DNA of 49,198 bases from an uncultured Ruminococcus sp. (GCA_946494335.1 CAMMBV010000025.1:1-49198), one strand, 5' to 3'. Positions 8,104 through 16,667 are shown, numbered from the stretch's first letter. Notes: generated by a model from the letters alone, not told the origin. Program-made: numbers and translations.

Positions 8104-8188
8104 TATATAACGGCATGGAAGTAGGTCTTTTTTTTATGTCTAAAAAAGGCCGCCGAATAACGCAAAAGAACACATGGAGGTGGAAGTC

Positions 8189-8338
8189 GTGCGCGTAAAA
8201 ATCACATTGGCATGTACAGAATGTAAGCAGCGTAATTACAACATGACAAAAGAGAAAAAGAATCATCCGGAAAGGATGGAGACCAAGAAGTACTGCAAAT
8301 TCTGCAGAACACACACAATGCACAAAGAGACCAAGTAA
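8189..8338 (+). CDS. rpmG: 50S ribosomal protein L33 (zinc-ribbon type)
   Basis: A 49-residue basic protein beginning [17 protein letters not shown] and ending in HKETK, typical of L33. Two Cys pairs (CTEC and CKFC) mark the zinc-binding version. It starts at GTG 8189, with GGAGG (8176-8180) 8 bases upstream; no other start gives the L33 sequence. It is the first gene before secE and nusG, the standard Firmicute order. A 20-codon frame beginning at ATG 8136 overlaps its start but has no clear ribosome site. Confidence 0.93.
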   Translation: MRVKITLACTECKQRNYNMTKEKKNHPERMETKKYCKFCRTHTMHKETK

Positions 8339-8356
8339 TTGGCGCGAGGTGAAAAA

Positions 8357-8578
8357 ATGGCAGAATCTGGAAAATCCAAAAAACCAGGTAAAGAGCCAAA
8401 GCAGAAAAAGCATTGGTTCAAAGGGCTCAAATCTGAGTTTAACAAAGTTATCTGGACCGATAAGGTTACACTTGGAAAACAGACGGCGGCTGTGGTATCC
8501 ATTACGATTGTTCTTGGAGTGGTGATCACTATTCTGGACAGCCTGGTACTGCAGTTCATGAATCTGATTATTCGATGA
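8357..8578 (+). CDS. secE: Preprotein translocase subunit SecE
   Basis: A 73-residue protein with a Lys-rich N-terminal part, the conserved amphipathic segment WFKGLKSEFNKVIWT and one C-terminal membrane helix (about residues 44-66). SecE is the essential small subunit that clamps SecY in the translocation channel. ATG 8357 is chosen because GAGGTG (8346-8351) precedes it; an in-frame TTG at 8339 has no ribosome site. Its position between rpmG and nusG is the usual one. Confidence 0.93.
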   Translation: MAESGKSKKPGKEPKQKKHWFKGLKSEFNKVIWTDKVTLGKQTAAVVSITIVLGVVITILDSLVLQFMNLIIR

Positions 8579-8597
8579 GAAGGATAAGGGTGGTTAA

Positions 8598-9113
8598 ATG
8601 TCAGAGGCAAACTGGTATGTAGTCCATACGTATTCGGGCTATGAAAACAAAGTAAAAGCGAATATTGAAAAAACAATTGAGAACCGTCATCTGGAAGATC
8701 AGATTCTGGAAGTTCGCGTGCCGATGCAGGATGTAGTGGAAATGAAAAACGGCGCCAAAAAACAGGTGCAGAAAAAAATGTTTCCCGGTTATGTCCTGAT
8801 TCATATGGTGATGAACGATGATACCTGGTATGTTGTGAGAAATACCAGGGGTGTGACAGGATTTGTAGGTCCGGGGTCGAAACCGGTGCCCCTGACAGAG
8901 GATGAGATGAAGCCTCTGGGAATCCAGGCGGAAAACATTGTTGTGGACTTTCAGGAGGGCGACGCTGTTGTTGTTACAGGCGGAGCCTGGAAAGATACGG
9001 CTGGCGTGATCCAGAGTATCAATCTGCCCAAACAGGTCGTAACAATCAATGTGGAGCTGTTTGGCCGGGAAACGCCGGTGGAAATCAGTTTCGCGGAAGT
9101 GAAAAAAATGTAA
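8598..9113 (+). CDS. nusG: Transcription termination/antitermination factor NusG
   Basis: A 171-residue protein starting SEANWYVVHTYSGYENKVK, the strongly conserved NusG N terminus that contacts RNA polymerase. It continues through KMFPGYVLI and NTRGVTGFVG, a short linker and a C-terminal KOW domain (GDAVVVTGGAWKDTAGVIQ, about 121-139). Full length for the family. It follows secE by 19 bases, with an AAGGGTGG ribosome site. It modulates pausing and termination and couples transcription to the ribosome. Confidence 0.96.
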   Translation: MSEANWYVVHTYSGYENKVKANIEKTIENRHLEDQILEVRVPMQDVVEMKNGAKKQVQKKMFPGYVLIHMVMNDDTWYVVRNTRGVTGFVGPGSKPVPLTEDEMKPLGIQAENIVVDFQEGDAVVVTGGAWKDTAGVIQSINLPKQVVTINVELFGRETPVEISFAEVKKM

Positions 9114-9141
9114 CAGACAAAAGGGCTGTAAAGTACGGCTC

Positions 9142-9169
9142 GTGGGAGGGAAATCCCCGCAATTACCAC
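9142..9169 (+). ncRNA. L1-type mRNA regulatory hairpin upstream of rplK (copy 1)
   Basis: GTGG pairs with CCAC as an outer stem, GGGA pairs with TCCC as an inner stem, and the two are separated by an asymmetric loop containing GCAATTA. It ends a few bases before the rplK ribosome site. A near-identical element precedes rplA. L1 is known to bind its own operon mRNA through a mimic of its 23S rRNA site; assignment of this hairpin to that role is inferred from position and duplication. Confidence 0.55.
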
Positions 9170-9189
9170 ATTATTAGGAGGTGCCTGAC

Positions 9190-9615
9190 ATGGCAAAGAA
9201 AGTAGAAGGATATATTAAATTACAGATTCCGGCTGGTAAAGCTACACCAGCACCGCCAGTTGGTCCCGCTCTGGGTCAGCATGGCGTAAACATTGTACAG
9301 TTTACAAAAGAATTTAATGCAAGAACAGCTGATAAGGGTGACGTTGTTATCCCCGTTGTCATCACTGTTTATGCGGACAGAAGCTTCAGCTTCATCACAA
9401 AAACTCCGCCTGCAGCAGTTCTTCTGAAGAAAGCCTGCAATCTGAAATCAGGTTCCGGCGTTCCCAATAAGACAAAGGTTGCAACAATCTCCAAAGCGAA
9501 AATCCAGGAGATTGCCGAAATGAAAATGCCGGATTTAAATGCCGGATCTTTGGAGGCTGCTATGAGCATGATCGCCGGTACAGCCAGAAGTATGGGTATT
9601 GTTGTAGAAGACTAA
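9190..9615 (+). CDS. rplK: 50S ribosomal protein L11
   Basis: A 141-residue protein with the L11 N-terminal domain ([20 protein letters not shown], the Pro-rich segment that binds thiostrepton-type antibiotics and release factors) and the rRNA-binding C-terminal domain (about 70-141). ATG 9190 is preceded by TTAGGAGGTG (9174-9183). It is in the standard place after nusG and before rplA, behind the first L1-type hairpin, so it is probably co-regulated with L1 at translation. Confidence 0.97.
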   Translation: MAKKVEGYIKLQIPAGKATPAPPVGPALGQHGVNIVQFTKEFNARTADKGDVVIPVVITVYADRSFSFITKTPPAAVLLKKACNLKSGSGVPNKTKVATISKAKIQEIAEMKMPDLNAGSLEAAMSMIAGTARSMGIVVED

Positions 9616-9636
9616 AGTAAACTTGTATGAAAATAA

Positions 9637-9665
9637 GTGGGAGGGAAAAATCCCGCAATTACCAC
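9637..9665 (+). ncRNA. L1-type mRNA regulatory hairpin upstream of rplA (copy 2)
   Basis: It has the same layout as the copy before rplK: GTGG/CCAC outer stem, GGGA/TCCC inner stem, and the same GCAATTA strand in the internal loop. The hairpin ends at 9665 and the AGGAGGT ribosome site begins at 9666, so a bound protein would directly block rplA initiation. Confidence 0.55.
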
Positions 9666-9680
9666 AGGAGGTTATTTAGA

Positions 9681-10373
9681 ATGAAACATGGAAAGAAATA
9701 TTTAGAAGCTGCAAAAGCGGTAGATCGTGCAACTTTGTATGATCCGGCAGAAGCCATCTCTCTGGTAAAGAAGACGGCAGTTGCCAAATTTGACGAGACA
9801 ATCGAAGCTCATATCAGAACAGGCTGTGACGGACGTCATGCAGATCAGCAGATTCGTGGAGCGGTAGTTCTTCCTCACGGAACCGGAAAACAGGTTCGCG
9901 TGCTGGTATTTGCCAAAGATGCAAAAGCAGACGAGGCCAAGGAGGCAGGCGCTGAGTTTGTAGGAGCTGATGAACTGATTCCGAAGATCCAGAACGAAAA
10001 CTGGTTTGACTATGATGTAGTGGTTGCAACACCGGATATGATGGGCGTGGTAGGACGTCTTGGACGTGTACTGGGACCGAAAGGTCTGATGCCAAACCCG
10101 AAGGCCGGTACCGTAACCATGGATGTTGCCAAGGCTGTAAAAGATATCAAAGCAGGTAAGATTGAGTATCGTCTTGATAAAACAAATATTATTCACGTGC
10201 CAATCGGAAAAGCTTCTTTCTCAGAGGAGCAGTTAGCGGACAACTTCCAGACGCTGATAGATGCAATTAATAAAGCAAAACCAAGCGCATTAAAGGGTAC
10301 TTATCTGAAGAGTGTTACAATCTCTCCGACCATGGGACCTGGCGTGAAAATCAACACAATGAAATTAGTTTAA
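9681..10373 (+). CDS. rplA: 50S ribosomal protein L1
   Basis: A 230-residue protein beginning [16 protein letters not shown], with the rRNA-binding segments [27 protein letters not shown]-like in the middle (about 118-144) and FNFxTLIDAI-type helix near the end. Full length for bacterial L1. ATG 9681 has AGGAGGT 8 bases upstream; a frame extension to 9627 runs through the hairpin and is not credible. L1 forms the L1 stalk and is also the translational repressor of this operon in other bacteria, which fits the two upstream hairpins. The operon ends here instead of continuing to rplJ-rplL. Confidence 0.97.
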   Translation: MKHGKKYLEAAKAVDRATLYDPAEAISLVKKTAVAKFDETIEAHIRTGCDGRHADQQIRGAVVLPHGTGKQVRVLVFAKDAKADEAKEAGAEFVGADELIPKIQNENWFDYDVVVATPDMMGVVGRLGRVLGPKGLMPNPKAGTVTMDVAKAVKDIKAGKIEYRLDKTNIIHVPIGKASFSEEQLADNFQTLIDAINKAKPSALKGTYLKSVTISPTMGPGVKINTMKLV

Positions 10374-10384
10374 TGTGTAAGGAT

Positions 10385-10415
10385 GCACTGCCTGAAATGG
10401 CAGTGCTTTTTCTTT
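10385..10415 (+). terminator. Rho-independent terminator of the rpmG-rplA operon
   Basis: The perfect 8-bp stem GCACTGCC/GGCAGTGC has a 6-base loop and is followed by TTTTTCTTT. Confidence 0.92.
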
Positions 10416-10416
10416 A

Positions 10417-10552
10417 GGCATGTCGAAGGACGGTAGACATGCCGCTGCTTATGTGTTATATTTTATGATACCAGTATTTTAAGATGCCAGGTAGGATTGT
10501 GGGAGCACGGAGCAATCCGTAGGCATCGTAGTTGGGGGCTTTTGACCCCAAC
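10417..10552 (+). ncRNA. Structured leader region upstream of the CNNM transporter gene
   Basis: Three helices are visible. GGCATGTC/GACATGCC (10417-10424 with 10436-10443). GATGCC/GGCATC (10483-10488 with 10522-10527) enclosing GGATTG/CAATCC (10494-10499 with 10513-10518). GTTGGGG/CCCCAAC (10531-10537 with 10546-10552) followed by a T-rich stretch, so it could terminate transcription. The order nested stem then terminator-like hairpin before an ion-transporter gene resembles a cis-regulatory RNA, but I see neither M-box nor yybP-ykoY core motifs. It could also be an interspersed repeat. Confidence 0.5.
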
Positions 10553-10590
10553 ATCATTTTAATTTTGTATATTTAGGAGGTTTTATTTTC

Positions 10591-11946
10591 ATGGATTCTG
10601 ACCCTGACAATTTATGGCTGCAGTTGCTTTTGCTTGTATTTCTGACGGCGCTGAATGCATTTTTCGCCGGAGCGGAGATGGCGCTTGTGTCTGCCAATCC
10701 GGGCAGGCTGTCGCAGAAAGCCGAAGAGGGAGATAAAAAGGCTGCCCTCGTTCTGGAGCTTTTGAAAGAACCGTCACGTTTTCTGTCTACGATACAGATT
10801 GTGATCACGCTGGCTGGATTTTTCAACAGTGCATCCGCTGCGACAGGAATATCAAAAAGACTGGAGGCTGTGCTGGAAAGGGTACATATTCCCAACAGCG
10901 ACACCTTGTCTGTAGTCATTATCACTCTGATTCTGTCTTACTTCACCCTTGTATTGGGAGAGCTGGTTCCCAAGCGGGTTGCGCAGCAGAGAGCTGAATC
11001 CTTCAGCATGTTTGTTGCACGTCCGGTGAGCATCCTTTCAAAGCTCACCTCACCTATTGTCAAGCTGCTTTCTGTATCCACCAGGCTTGTGCTGCGGATT
11101 TTCGGAATGCATGATGAAGTATCTCAGGAAAAGGTTTCAGAGGCTGAGATTCGTGCTTTGATTGAAAACGGCGTGGAAACGGGTATTTTTGATGAATATG
11201 AATCGGAAATGCTGGATTCGGTTTTTGAATTTGACGATATCCTGGCAAGAGAGATCATGACGTCCCGTACGGATGTGTATGCCATAGATGTGGCGGAACC
11301 GCTCTCTTCCTATCTGGACGAGATGCTGGAAACGCGTCATTCAAGGATACCGGTCTACGAGGAAGATATTGACAATATCGTGGGCGTTCTGTATCTGAAG
11401 GACTTCATTCTGGAAGCCAGAAGGTGCGGATTTGAAAATGTGGATATCCGTTCTCTGCTGCATAAACCGTACTTTGTACTGGAGAGTAAAAATATCAACG
11501 AACTGTTTCAGGAACTTCAGGAGACCCATCAGTACATCGCGGTGCTGATTGACGAGTACGGCGGTTTTTCCGGTATAGTAACCATAGAGGATCTGGTGGA
11601 GGAGGTCATGGGCTCCATTGACGATACAGGGGACGAGGACGACGAACCGAGGATTGAAGAGATAGACGATCATACCTGGCTGCTGAGGGGTCTGGTTTCC
11701 ATCAATGATCTGAATGATGAGCTGGATTTGGAACTGGAGTCTGAAAATCATGATACGGTGTCCGGCCTTCTGCTGGATGAGCTGGGATATATTCCGGAAG
11801 AAAATGATCTGCAGACCATAGAGCTCTACGGTCTGCGGTTTGAGATTCAGAAAATTCAGGACAAGAGAATTGAGCAGATTCTCGTTACAAAGCTTCCCCA
11901 AAAGGAAGAGGAAGAAAAAGAGGAAAAAGAAGAGCAGCACAGATAA
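10591..11946 (+). CDS. CNNM/CorC-type hemolysin-family transporter with DUF21, CBS pair and CorC_HlyC domain
   Basis: A 451-residue membrane protein. The N-terminal DUF21 domain (about 1-185) has membrane segments and the motif FFAGAEMALVSAN. Next come two CBS repeats (about 205-325, including AREIMTSRTDVYAID and HSRIPVYEEDIDNIVGVLYLKDFI) and a C-terminal CorC_HlyC domain ending in an acidic, Lys/Glu-rich tail. Relatives move Mg2+ or other divalent cations, often outward. The hemolysin name is historical. TAGGAGGT precedes the ATG, and a structured leader with a terminator-like hairpin lies upstream, so cation-responsive attenuation is possible. The next gene follows after 16 bases and is probably cotranscribed. 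Confidence 0.92.
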   Translation: MDSDPDNLWLQLLLLVFLTALNAFFAGAEMALVSANPGRLSQKAEEGDKKAALVLELLKEPSRFLSTIQIVITLAGFFNSASAATGISKRLEAVLERVHIPNSDTLSVVIITLILSYFTLVLGELVPKRVAQQRAESFSMFVARPVSILSKLTSPIVKLLSVSTRLVLRIFGMHDEVSQEKVSEAEIRALIENGVETGIFDEYESEMLDSVFEFDDILAREIMTSRTDVYAIDVAEPLSSYLDEMLETRHSRIPVYEEDIDNIVGVLYLKDFILEARRCGFENVDIRSLLHKPYFVLESKNINELFQELQETHQYIAVLIDEYGGFSGIVTIEDLVEEVMGSIDDTGDEDDEPRIEEIDDHTWLLRGLVSINDLNDELDLELESENHDTVSGLLLDELGYIPEENDLQTIELYGLRFEIQKIQDKRIEQILVTKLPQKEEEEKEEKEEQHR

Positions 11947-11962
11947 AAAGAGGGGAGAAAAT

Positions 11963-12676
11963 ATGTTTTGCAGTAAATGCGGCACGAAGCTTCCGGATGA
12001 CGCCATGTTCTGTTCGGAATGCGGTGCACCCACCAGAAATTACAGAAAACAGCAGCAGGAGCCGGGATACGGACAGGAAACGGGTTATACGCAGGAGCCG
12101 TCTTTGGATCAGCAGCCCTGGGATCAGCCGACGTACGGCAGCAAGCCGGGGGAACAGGATATGTCCGGGCAGGCGACCTATGACGGAACAGCTTCGGTTA
12201 AGGCAAAGTTTTCAGGAGGTTCCAAAAGGGGCATCATCATGGCGGCTGTCATTGTTGCCATCGCGGCGCTGGCCGGTATTCTGTACGTTAAGGTGTTAAA
12301 GCCCAGGACGCCTGAAGATACGCTGGCAAAGCTGGAAAAAGCCATTGAGGATCTGGATATGGATGAAATAATGGCATGCTTTGATCAGGAGACAAGGCAG
12401 GCCTACAAGGACGGTATGTCCGAATATGGTGATATCGATGGTATGACCGACCTTATGGGTATGGTGGGAGGACTCGGAGCCGGTCCCAAGGTGGATATTC
12501 ATATAAATGACATTGATTATGACGGCAGTGATGCCTGTACCGTATCAGCGGACCTCAGTCTGTCATTTATGGGGCAATCCCAGGAAGACAGCATGGATAT
12601 TCCCATGAAAAAGGAAGGAAAAGACTGGGTGATTGACGGTATGGCCTCGGATGCCATTATGGGAGAGGTTTTCTGA
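11963..12676 (+). CDS. Zinc-ribbon membrane protein with C-terminal extracytoplasmic domain
   Basis: A 237-residue protein. An N-terminal zinc ribbon (CSKCGTKLPDDAMFCSECG, residues 3-21) is followed by a Gln/Gly/Tyr-rich flexible segment (about 25-85), one membrane helix (about 92-114), and a C-terminal domain of about 120 residues that looks like the small NTF2-type/DUF4878 folds found outside the membrane in Firmicutes. The start at ATG 11963 has AGGGGAG upstream and places the first CxxC at the N terminus. Its last base overlaps the next start, so the two are translationally coupled. The function is unknown. Confidence 0.8.
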   Translation: MFCSKCGTKLPDDAMFCSECGAPTRNYRKQQQEPGYGQETGYTQEPSLDQQPWDQPTYGSKPGEQDMSGQATYDGTASVKAKFSGGSKRGIIMAAVIVAIAALAGILYVKVLKPRTPEDTLAKLEKAIEDLDMDEIMACFDQETRQAYKDGMSEYGDIDGMTDLMGMVGGLGAGPKVDIHINDIDYDGSDACTVSADLSLSFMGQSQEDSMDIPMKKEGKDWVIDGMASDAIMGEVF

Positions 12677-13485
12677 TGAAAAAAGTATGGGCGGTTTATT
12701 TCAGCGCGACGAAGACAACGGAAAAAACAGTCTGTACCATCGCAGAAGCGCTGGCCCACGAGCTTGGCATAAGCTGGGGAAAGAGAGATTTTACCTTGCC
12801 GGAGGCGAGAAAAGAAGAATATTGTTTTGGCGAAGATGATGTTGTGATAATGGGAACGCCGGTCTATGCGGGCCGGGTTCCCAATGTTCTTTTGCCCTTT
12901 CTTGGAACGGTAAAAGGACAGGGGACGAAAGCTGTTCCCGTGGTACTGTATGGGAATCGGAATTTTGACGATGCCCTGGCGGAACTGCGTGATATTTTGG
13001 AAAGTCAGGGATTTCTGTGCATAGGGGCTGCGGCTTTTGTGGGAGAACATGCTTTTTCCGGGACGCTGGCGGCGGGAAGGCCGGATACAGAGGATCTGAA
13101 GGCGGCAAAAGAGTTTGCCGCAAGTCTGGGAGAAAAGATAAAAAGGGGCTCTTTGGAAGGGCGCATATCTGTTCCGGGACGAAGTCCGTCCCCGGGATAT
13201 TTCAAGCCCAAAGGGCCTGACGGGCAGCCCATCGATATCCGAAAAGTGAAGCCTCTGGTGAACGATGACTGTGACGACTGCGGTCTGTGCGCCCGGATCT
13301 GTCCCATGGGCTCTATCCGTCCTGATAATGTCAGGGAATACAGCGGCATCTGCATCAAATGCGGAGCCTGTATCAAGGGATGCCCCAAGAGTGCCCGGTA
13401 TTATGACGATCCGGATTTCCTATTTCATAAAAAGGATCTGGAAGAAAAACTTACTGAAAGAGCGAAAATCGGAATCTGGCTGTGA
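12676..13485 (+). CDS. EFR1-family protein: flavodoxin-like domain fused to a 2x[4Fe-4S] ferredoxin
   Basis: A 269-residue predicted electron-transfer protein. The N-terminal flavodoxin-like domain (1-160) carries the FMN phosphate loop SATKTTEKT (about 10-18). The C-terminal ferredoxin has two complete clusters, CDDCGLCARICP (about residues 197-208) and CIKCGACIKGCP. This is the EFR1/EFR2 arrangement common in clostridia. The ATG overlaps the preceding stop by one base. The physiological partner is unknown; no reductase or dehydrogenase gene is adjacent. Confidence 0.88.
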   Translation: MKKVWAVYFSATKTTEKTVCTIAEALAHELGISWGKRDFTLPEARKEEYCFGEDDVVIMGTPVYAGRVPNVLLPFLGTVKGQGTKAVPVVLYGNRNFDDALAELRDILESQGFLCIGAAAFVGEHAFSGTLAAGRPDTEDLKAAKEFAASLGEKIKRGSLEGRISVPGRSPSPGYFKPKGPDGQPIDIRKVKPLVNDDCDDCGLCARICPMGSIRPDNVREYSGICIKCGACIKGCPKSARYYDDPDFLFHKKDLEEKLTERAKIGIWL

Positions 13486-13511
13486 TAGAATATCCGTGAA
13501 GGAGAGTGGTC

Positions 13512-14291
13512 ATGTATCAGTATACGATGGCACAGTGGCTGCTGTGTTTTTATATTTACAGTTTTATCGGATGGTGCTGGGAGAGCCTTTATGTTTCTTT
13601 TATGAAAAAGCGGTGGGTGAACCGGGGATTTATAAGAGGACCTTTTCTTCCTATCTACGGCAGCGGGGCTTTGATGATGCTGATTGTATCAGAACCTTTT
13701 CAGGACAATATACCACTGACTTTCGTGGCGGGCATGATTGGTGCAACTGCACTGGAGCTGGCGACGGGAGCGGTCATGGAGGCTTTGTTCCGGGTGCGTT
13801 ACTGGGATTACAGCAAAAAGAAATTGAATTATAAAGGCTATATCTGCCTGAGCTCCTCCCTGGCCTGGGGAGCGTTTACCATATTGATGACCAGGTTTAT
13901 CCATAAACCTGTGGATACTCTGCTGATGTGGCTTCCGCCTCTGCCGGCGCTGGTTTTGGCGGCTGTCTTTACCGTGTTGGTAGGGACAGATTTTGTCCTG
14001 TCATTTGTGGGCGCTCTGAATCTGAAAAACATGCTGGACAGAGTGGAGCGGATAAAAGAGGATATAGCGGGTATGCAAAGGCGTCTTGACGCCATGGTGG
14101 CATTTACGGATCCCCGGGCTGATATGGAGGCCAGGATAAATGAGGCAAGGGAAAAGATGCGTGTGCTGTTTGAAAGCAGAAAGAAGCTTCACAGAGGAAG
14201 GATTCTGGGAAATCCAACCATGGTATCCAGAAAATACCAGAATGCTCTGGAAGATATCCGGGAGTTTATCCGCGAGTCCAAAAAGAAATAA
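13512..14291 (+). CDS. CmpB-like putative ABC-transporter type IV membrane protein (DUF1113 family)
   Basis: A 259-residue protein with four to five hydrophobic helices in the first two thirds (about 5-175) and a Lys/Arg/Glu-rich helical tail. The N terminus carries the family pattern YSFIGWCWESLYVSF followed by NRGFIRGPFLPIYGSGA. ATG 13512 is chosen over the in-frame GTG 13506 because GGAG (13501-13504) then has proper spacing. The family name comes from database annotation; the biochemical role is not established. It sits between the EFR1 gene and spmB in the same direction. Confidence 0.82.
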   Translation: MYQYTMAQWLLCFYIYSFIGWCWESLYVSFMKKRWVNRGFIRGPFLPIYGSGALMMLIVSEPFQDNIPLTFVAGMIGATALELATGAVMEALFRVRYWDYSKKKLNYKGYICLSSSLAWGAFTILMTRFIHKPVDTLLMWLPPLPALVLAAVFTVLVGTDFVLSFVGALNLKNMLDRVERIKEDIAGMQRRLDAMVAFTDPRADMEARINEAREKMRVLFESRKKLHRGRILGNPTMVSRKYQNALEDIREFIRESKKK

Positions 14292-14342
14292 GTGGGAAGA
14301 TGGCGGCATACATTAGGATAAATGAAATTTTCTGAGGTGTCC

Positions 14343-14867
14343 ATGAAGATTCTGCTGTTTCTTTCGGATATTATGATCCCGCTGGTGATTTTTTATATTG
14401 TGGGATTCGGCGTTTTGATGAAACGAAATGTATATGAGGATTTTGTAAAAGGTGCGAAAGACGGTCTTGGGACCGTCTTTTCTATTATGCCGACGCTGAT
14501 CGGGCTGATGGTGGGGGTGGGAATTGTGCGGGCCAGCGGCCTGCTGGAATGGATTGCCGGGGTTCTGGCGTTTCTGGTGGAGGGACTGGGGATTTCTCCG
14601 GCGCTGATTCCCCTGGTGGTGGTGAAAATGTTTTCCTCCAGCGCGGCTACGGGCCTGCTTCTGGATCTTTACAAAGAGTACGGGGCGGATTCTGCTGCAG
14701 GGATTACGGCTTCTATTATACTTAGCAGTACAGAAACCATTTTCTATACTATGAGTGTATATTTTATGTCTGTGAAGGTGAGAAAGACCCGATGGACGCT
14801 GGCCGGTTCTTTGCTGGCTGCGGCTGCCGGAGTGGCAGCCAGCATTTTTCTTGGGAATCAGATGTGA
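14343..14867 (+). CDS. spmB: Spore maturation protein B
   Basis: A 174-residue membrane protein of the nucleoside-recognition (Gate) family. It matches SpmB in the segments YEDFVKGAKDGLGTVFSIMPTL and VRASGLLEWIAG, in the SSSAATGLL motif and in the final STETIFYTMSVYF helix. In Bacillus SpmA and SpmB are needed for spore core dehydration. ATG 14343 is preferred because GAGG lies 5 bases upstream; ATG 14322 in the same frame has a weaker site. SpmA is normally encoded immediately upstream; here a CmpB-like gene is in that place, so spmA must be elsewhere or absent. Confidence 0.88.
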   Translation: MKILLFLSDIMIPLVIFYIVGFGVLMKRNVYEDFVKGAKDGLGTVFSIMPTLIGLMVGVGIVRASGLLEWIAGVLAFLVEGLGISPALIPLVVVKMFSSSAATGLLLDLYKEYGADSAAGITASIILSSTETIFYTMSVYFMSVKVRKTRWTLAGSLLAAAAGVAASIFLGNQM

Positions 14868-14870
14868 CGG

Positions 14871-16607
14871 TCAGGGGGTCAGTACGTATTTTTCCAGAAT
14901 GGGAAACTGGCAGGGTCCGGTCTTTAATATATTTTCATGGAAATCAATCAGATGGAAGTCTTCCTGATGGGAGGCTTCTTCTTTTAAGTCCATAAACTGA
15001 AGGCAGCCGCCGTAATATTTCAGATAATTTCCCGGATCCTCCACAATGCATTGGAAAACCTCCCGGCATACCTCTTCATCCTGAATGCCGAAGCTTTCCA
15101 GATATTCCATGGTTTTTTCGAAGGACCAGCCGTAATAGTGAATTCCAATATCCAAAAGAGAGTACAGGCAGAGATTCATAGCCCGGTTCAGCCATTGAAG
15201 CCTTCCAAGAGCTTCATTGTCGCTGCCGTACAGGTAGGCGTAAGATTCAATGTAGGTGGCCCAGCCTTCCACGTAACCGCCCATGTTCAGTACATGGCGT
15301 ATGGGCGGTACGTCTTCGGTGAGGAAAAACTGAGACTGGTAAAGGTGACCGGGAAAACCTTCGTGGGCAAGAGTGGTGTACAGTTCTATCCCTTCCAGCC
15401 GGGAGTCAGGATTCAGGTAAATCAGGTTGGGGCTTTTTGTGTCGATGGGGGGAGTAAGATAAAAGGCAGGACTTAAATGTTCCTTCAGATCCTCATGGAC
15501 ATACTTGACTTCATAGGAAACATCAGGAATCTGCGGGAAGTCATTCTGTATTTTTTCCTGGAGTGAGGAGAGTATCTGAGCGGGTGTCCGGCCATTATCG
15601 CCGGAGCCGGCAAAGAGGGCGGCGGCCAGGGATGGGTCGGCGCCAAGCAGGGTGTGGATTTCTTCATAATCCTCCATAAGCTGCCTGGCAAGCCGAGTCT
15701 GTACTTCTTCCACAGAATCATAAATGCCGCAGCTGCTTTTTAAAAGGTATGTATAGTATTCTCTGCCGCCGGAAAGGTAATAAAGACCGTTTTCATTCTG
15801 ACCGCTGCCTTTGAGGCCGGTCAGTGCGCCGATCAGTTTCCTGTAGGCGGGAATCACATAATTTACAACAGCATCTTCATGCAGCTTCAGACTGGCGGAT
15901 TTCTTTTTTTCAGAAAGCCAGGACGCCTCCGCAATCTTTTCTTCAAACACGGAAGTCAGGTAGTTATCGCTGCCGGAGGCAATGAAATCACTGCACTGAT
16001 CAATGATGCGGTCTGCGGTGTCGTCGCTCATGAAATATCCGCCGGCTGATTTTTCCTTTTCAAATTGTATAATGGAGTCGAAATAAGAAGGCATATCTCT
16101 TAACAGATTCAGATAGTCTATCACATCCTGTTCGCTGCGGAAGGTGTATTCCGCCAGGAGGGGAGGAAGCTGAGCCTGGATGCCCAGGGCAGGGCTTAAA
16201 ATTTCTGACAGCAGGTATTGATTTTCCTGAGAGAGCTCCGTGTCGTAATACAGTTCCAGAATGTCATAGGTTATCCGGTTTTCTCTGGAAAGGCTTTTAT
16301 AGGGAAAAGACCGGAGGATACTGCTGGCATTTTCCAGAGAAGTAAAATAGGCGTCGGGGTCTTCGGCAGCTGCGCTGCCCAGAGAAGCCGTCTTTTGCTC
16401 CAGGCCGTAGGCCTTGGGATCGGCCAGTGTGTAATGAAGGCTTAAAGTATTGCCGGAAAGCTGACCGGCAAAAAGGGAATCGGTATAATCTTCAAATTTC
16501 CGGTCGGTATTGGAACCGGCCAGCACACCCAGCCAGATTCCCGCCAGAAAGACGAAGGGAAGGGCAAGGAGCAGGCTCTTTTTTTTCGGTTTTTTCAAAG
16601 AAAACAT
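14871..16607 (-). CDS. DUF885 family predicted metallopeptidase, membrane-anchored
   Basis: A 578-residue protein with an N-terminal signal/anchor (Lys-rich start, hydrophobic 11-31) and a long helical domain. The motif HEGFPGH (415-421) is the DUF885 signature and resembles the zinc-binding HExxH of thermolysin-like peptidases, with downstream Glu-rich helices. It is probably located outside the cytoplasm. Its stop lies only 3 bases from the convergent spmB stop. There is no strong ribosome site other than the AATTGTC region before ATG 16607, but the anchor sequence supports this start. The substrate is unknown. Confidence 0.85.
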   Translation of the reverse strand: MFSLKKPKKKSLLLALPFVFLAGIWLGVLAGSNTDRKFEDYTDSLFAGQLSGNTLSLHYTLADPKAYGLEQKTASLGSAAAEDPDAYFTSLENASSILRSFPYKSLSRENRITYDILELYYDTELSQENQYLLSEILSPALGIQAQLPPLLAEYTFRSEQDVIDYLNLLRDMPSYFDSIIQFEKEKSAGGYFMSDDTADRIIDQCSDFIASGSDNYLTSVFEEKIAEASWLSEKKKSASLKLHEDAVVNYVIPAYRKLIGALTGLKGSGQNENGLYYLSGGREYYTYLLKSSCGIYDSVEEVQTRLARQLMEDYEEIHTLLGADPSLAAALFAGSGDNGRTPAQILSSLQEKIQNDFPQIPDVSYEVKYVHEDLKEHLSPAFYLTPPIDTKSPNLIYLNPDSRLEGIELYTTLAHEGFPGHLYQSQFFLTEDVPPIRHVLNMGGYVEGWATYIESYAYLYGSDNEALGRLQWLNRAMNLCLYSLLDIGIHYYGWSFEKTMEYLESFGIQDEEVCREVFQCIVEDPGNYLKYYGGCLQFMDLKEEASHQEDFHLIDFHENILKTGPCQFPILEKYVLTP

Positions 16608-16667
16608 GACAATTCTCCGCTTTCATCCATTGGTAACAGTTTATGACGGGCCGGGGCAACAAATTCA

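Noticed and set aside
8136-8198. 20-codon upstream frame overlapping the rpmG start
   Set aside because: No good ribosome site and no recognisable product; it may be coincidence, although translational coupling cannot be excluded.
10417-10552. M-box or yybP-ykoY riboswitch for the CNNM gene
   Set aside because: Neither conserved core could be found, so only an unassigned structured leader is reported.
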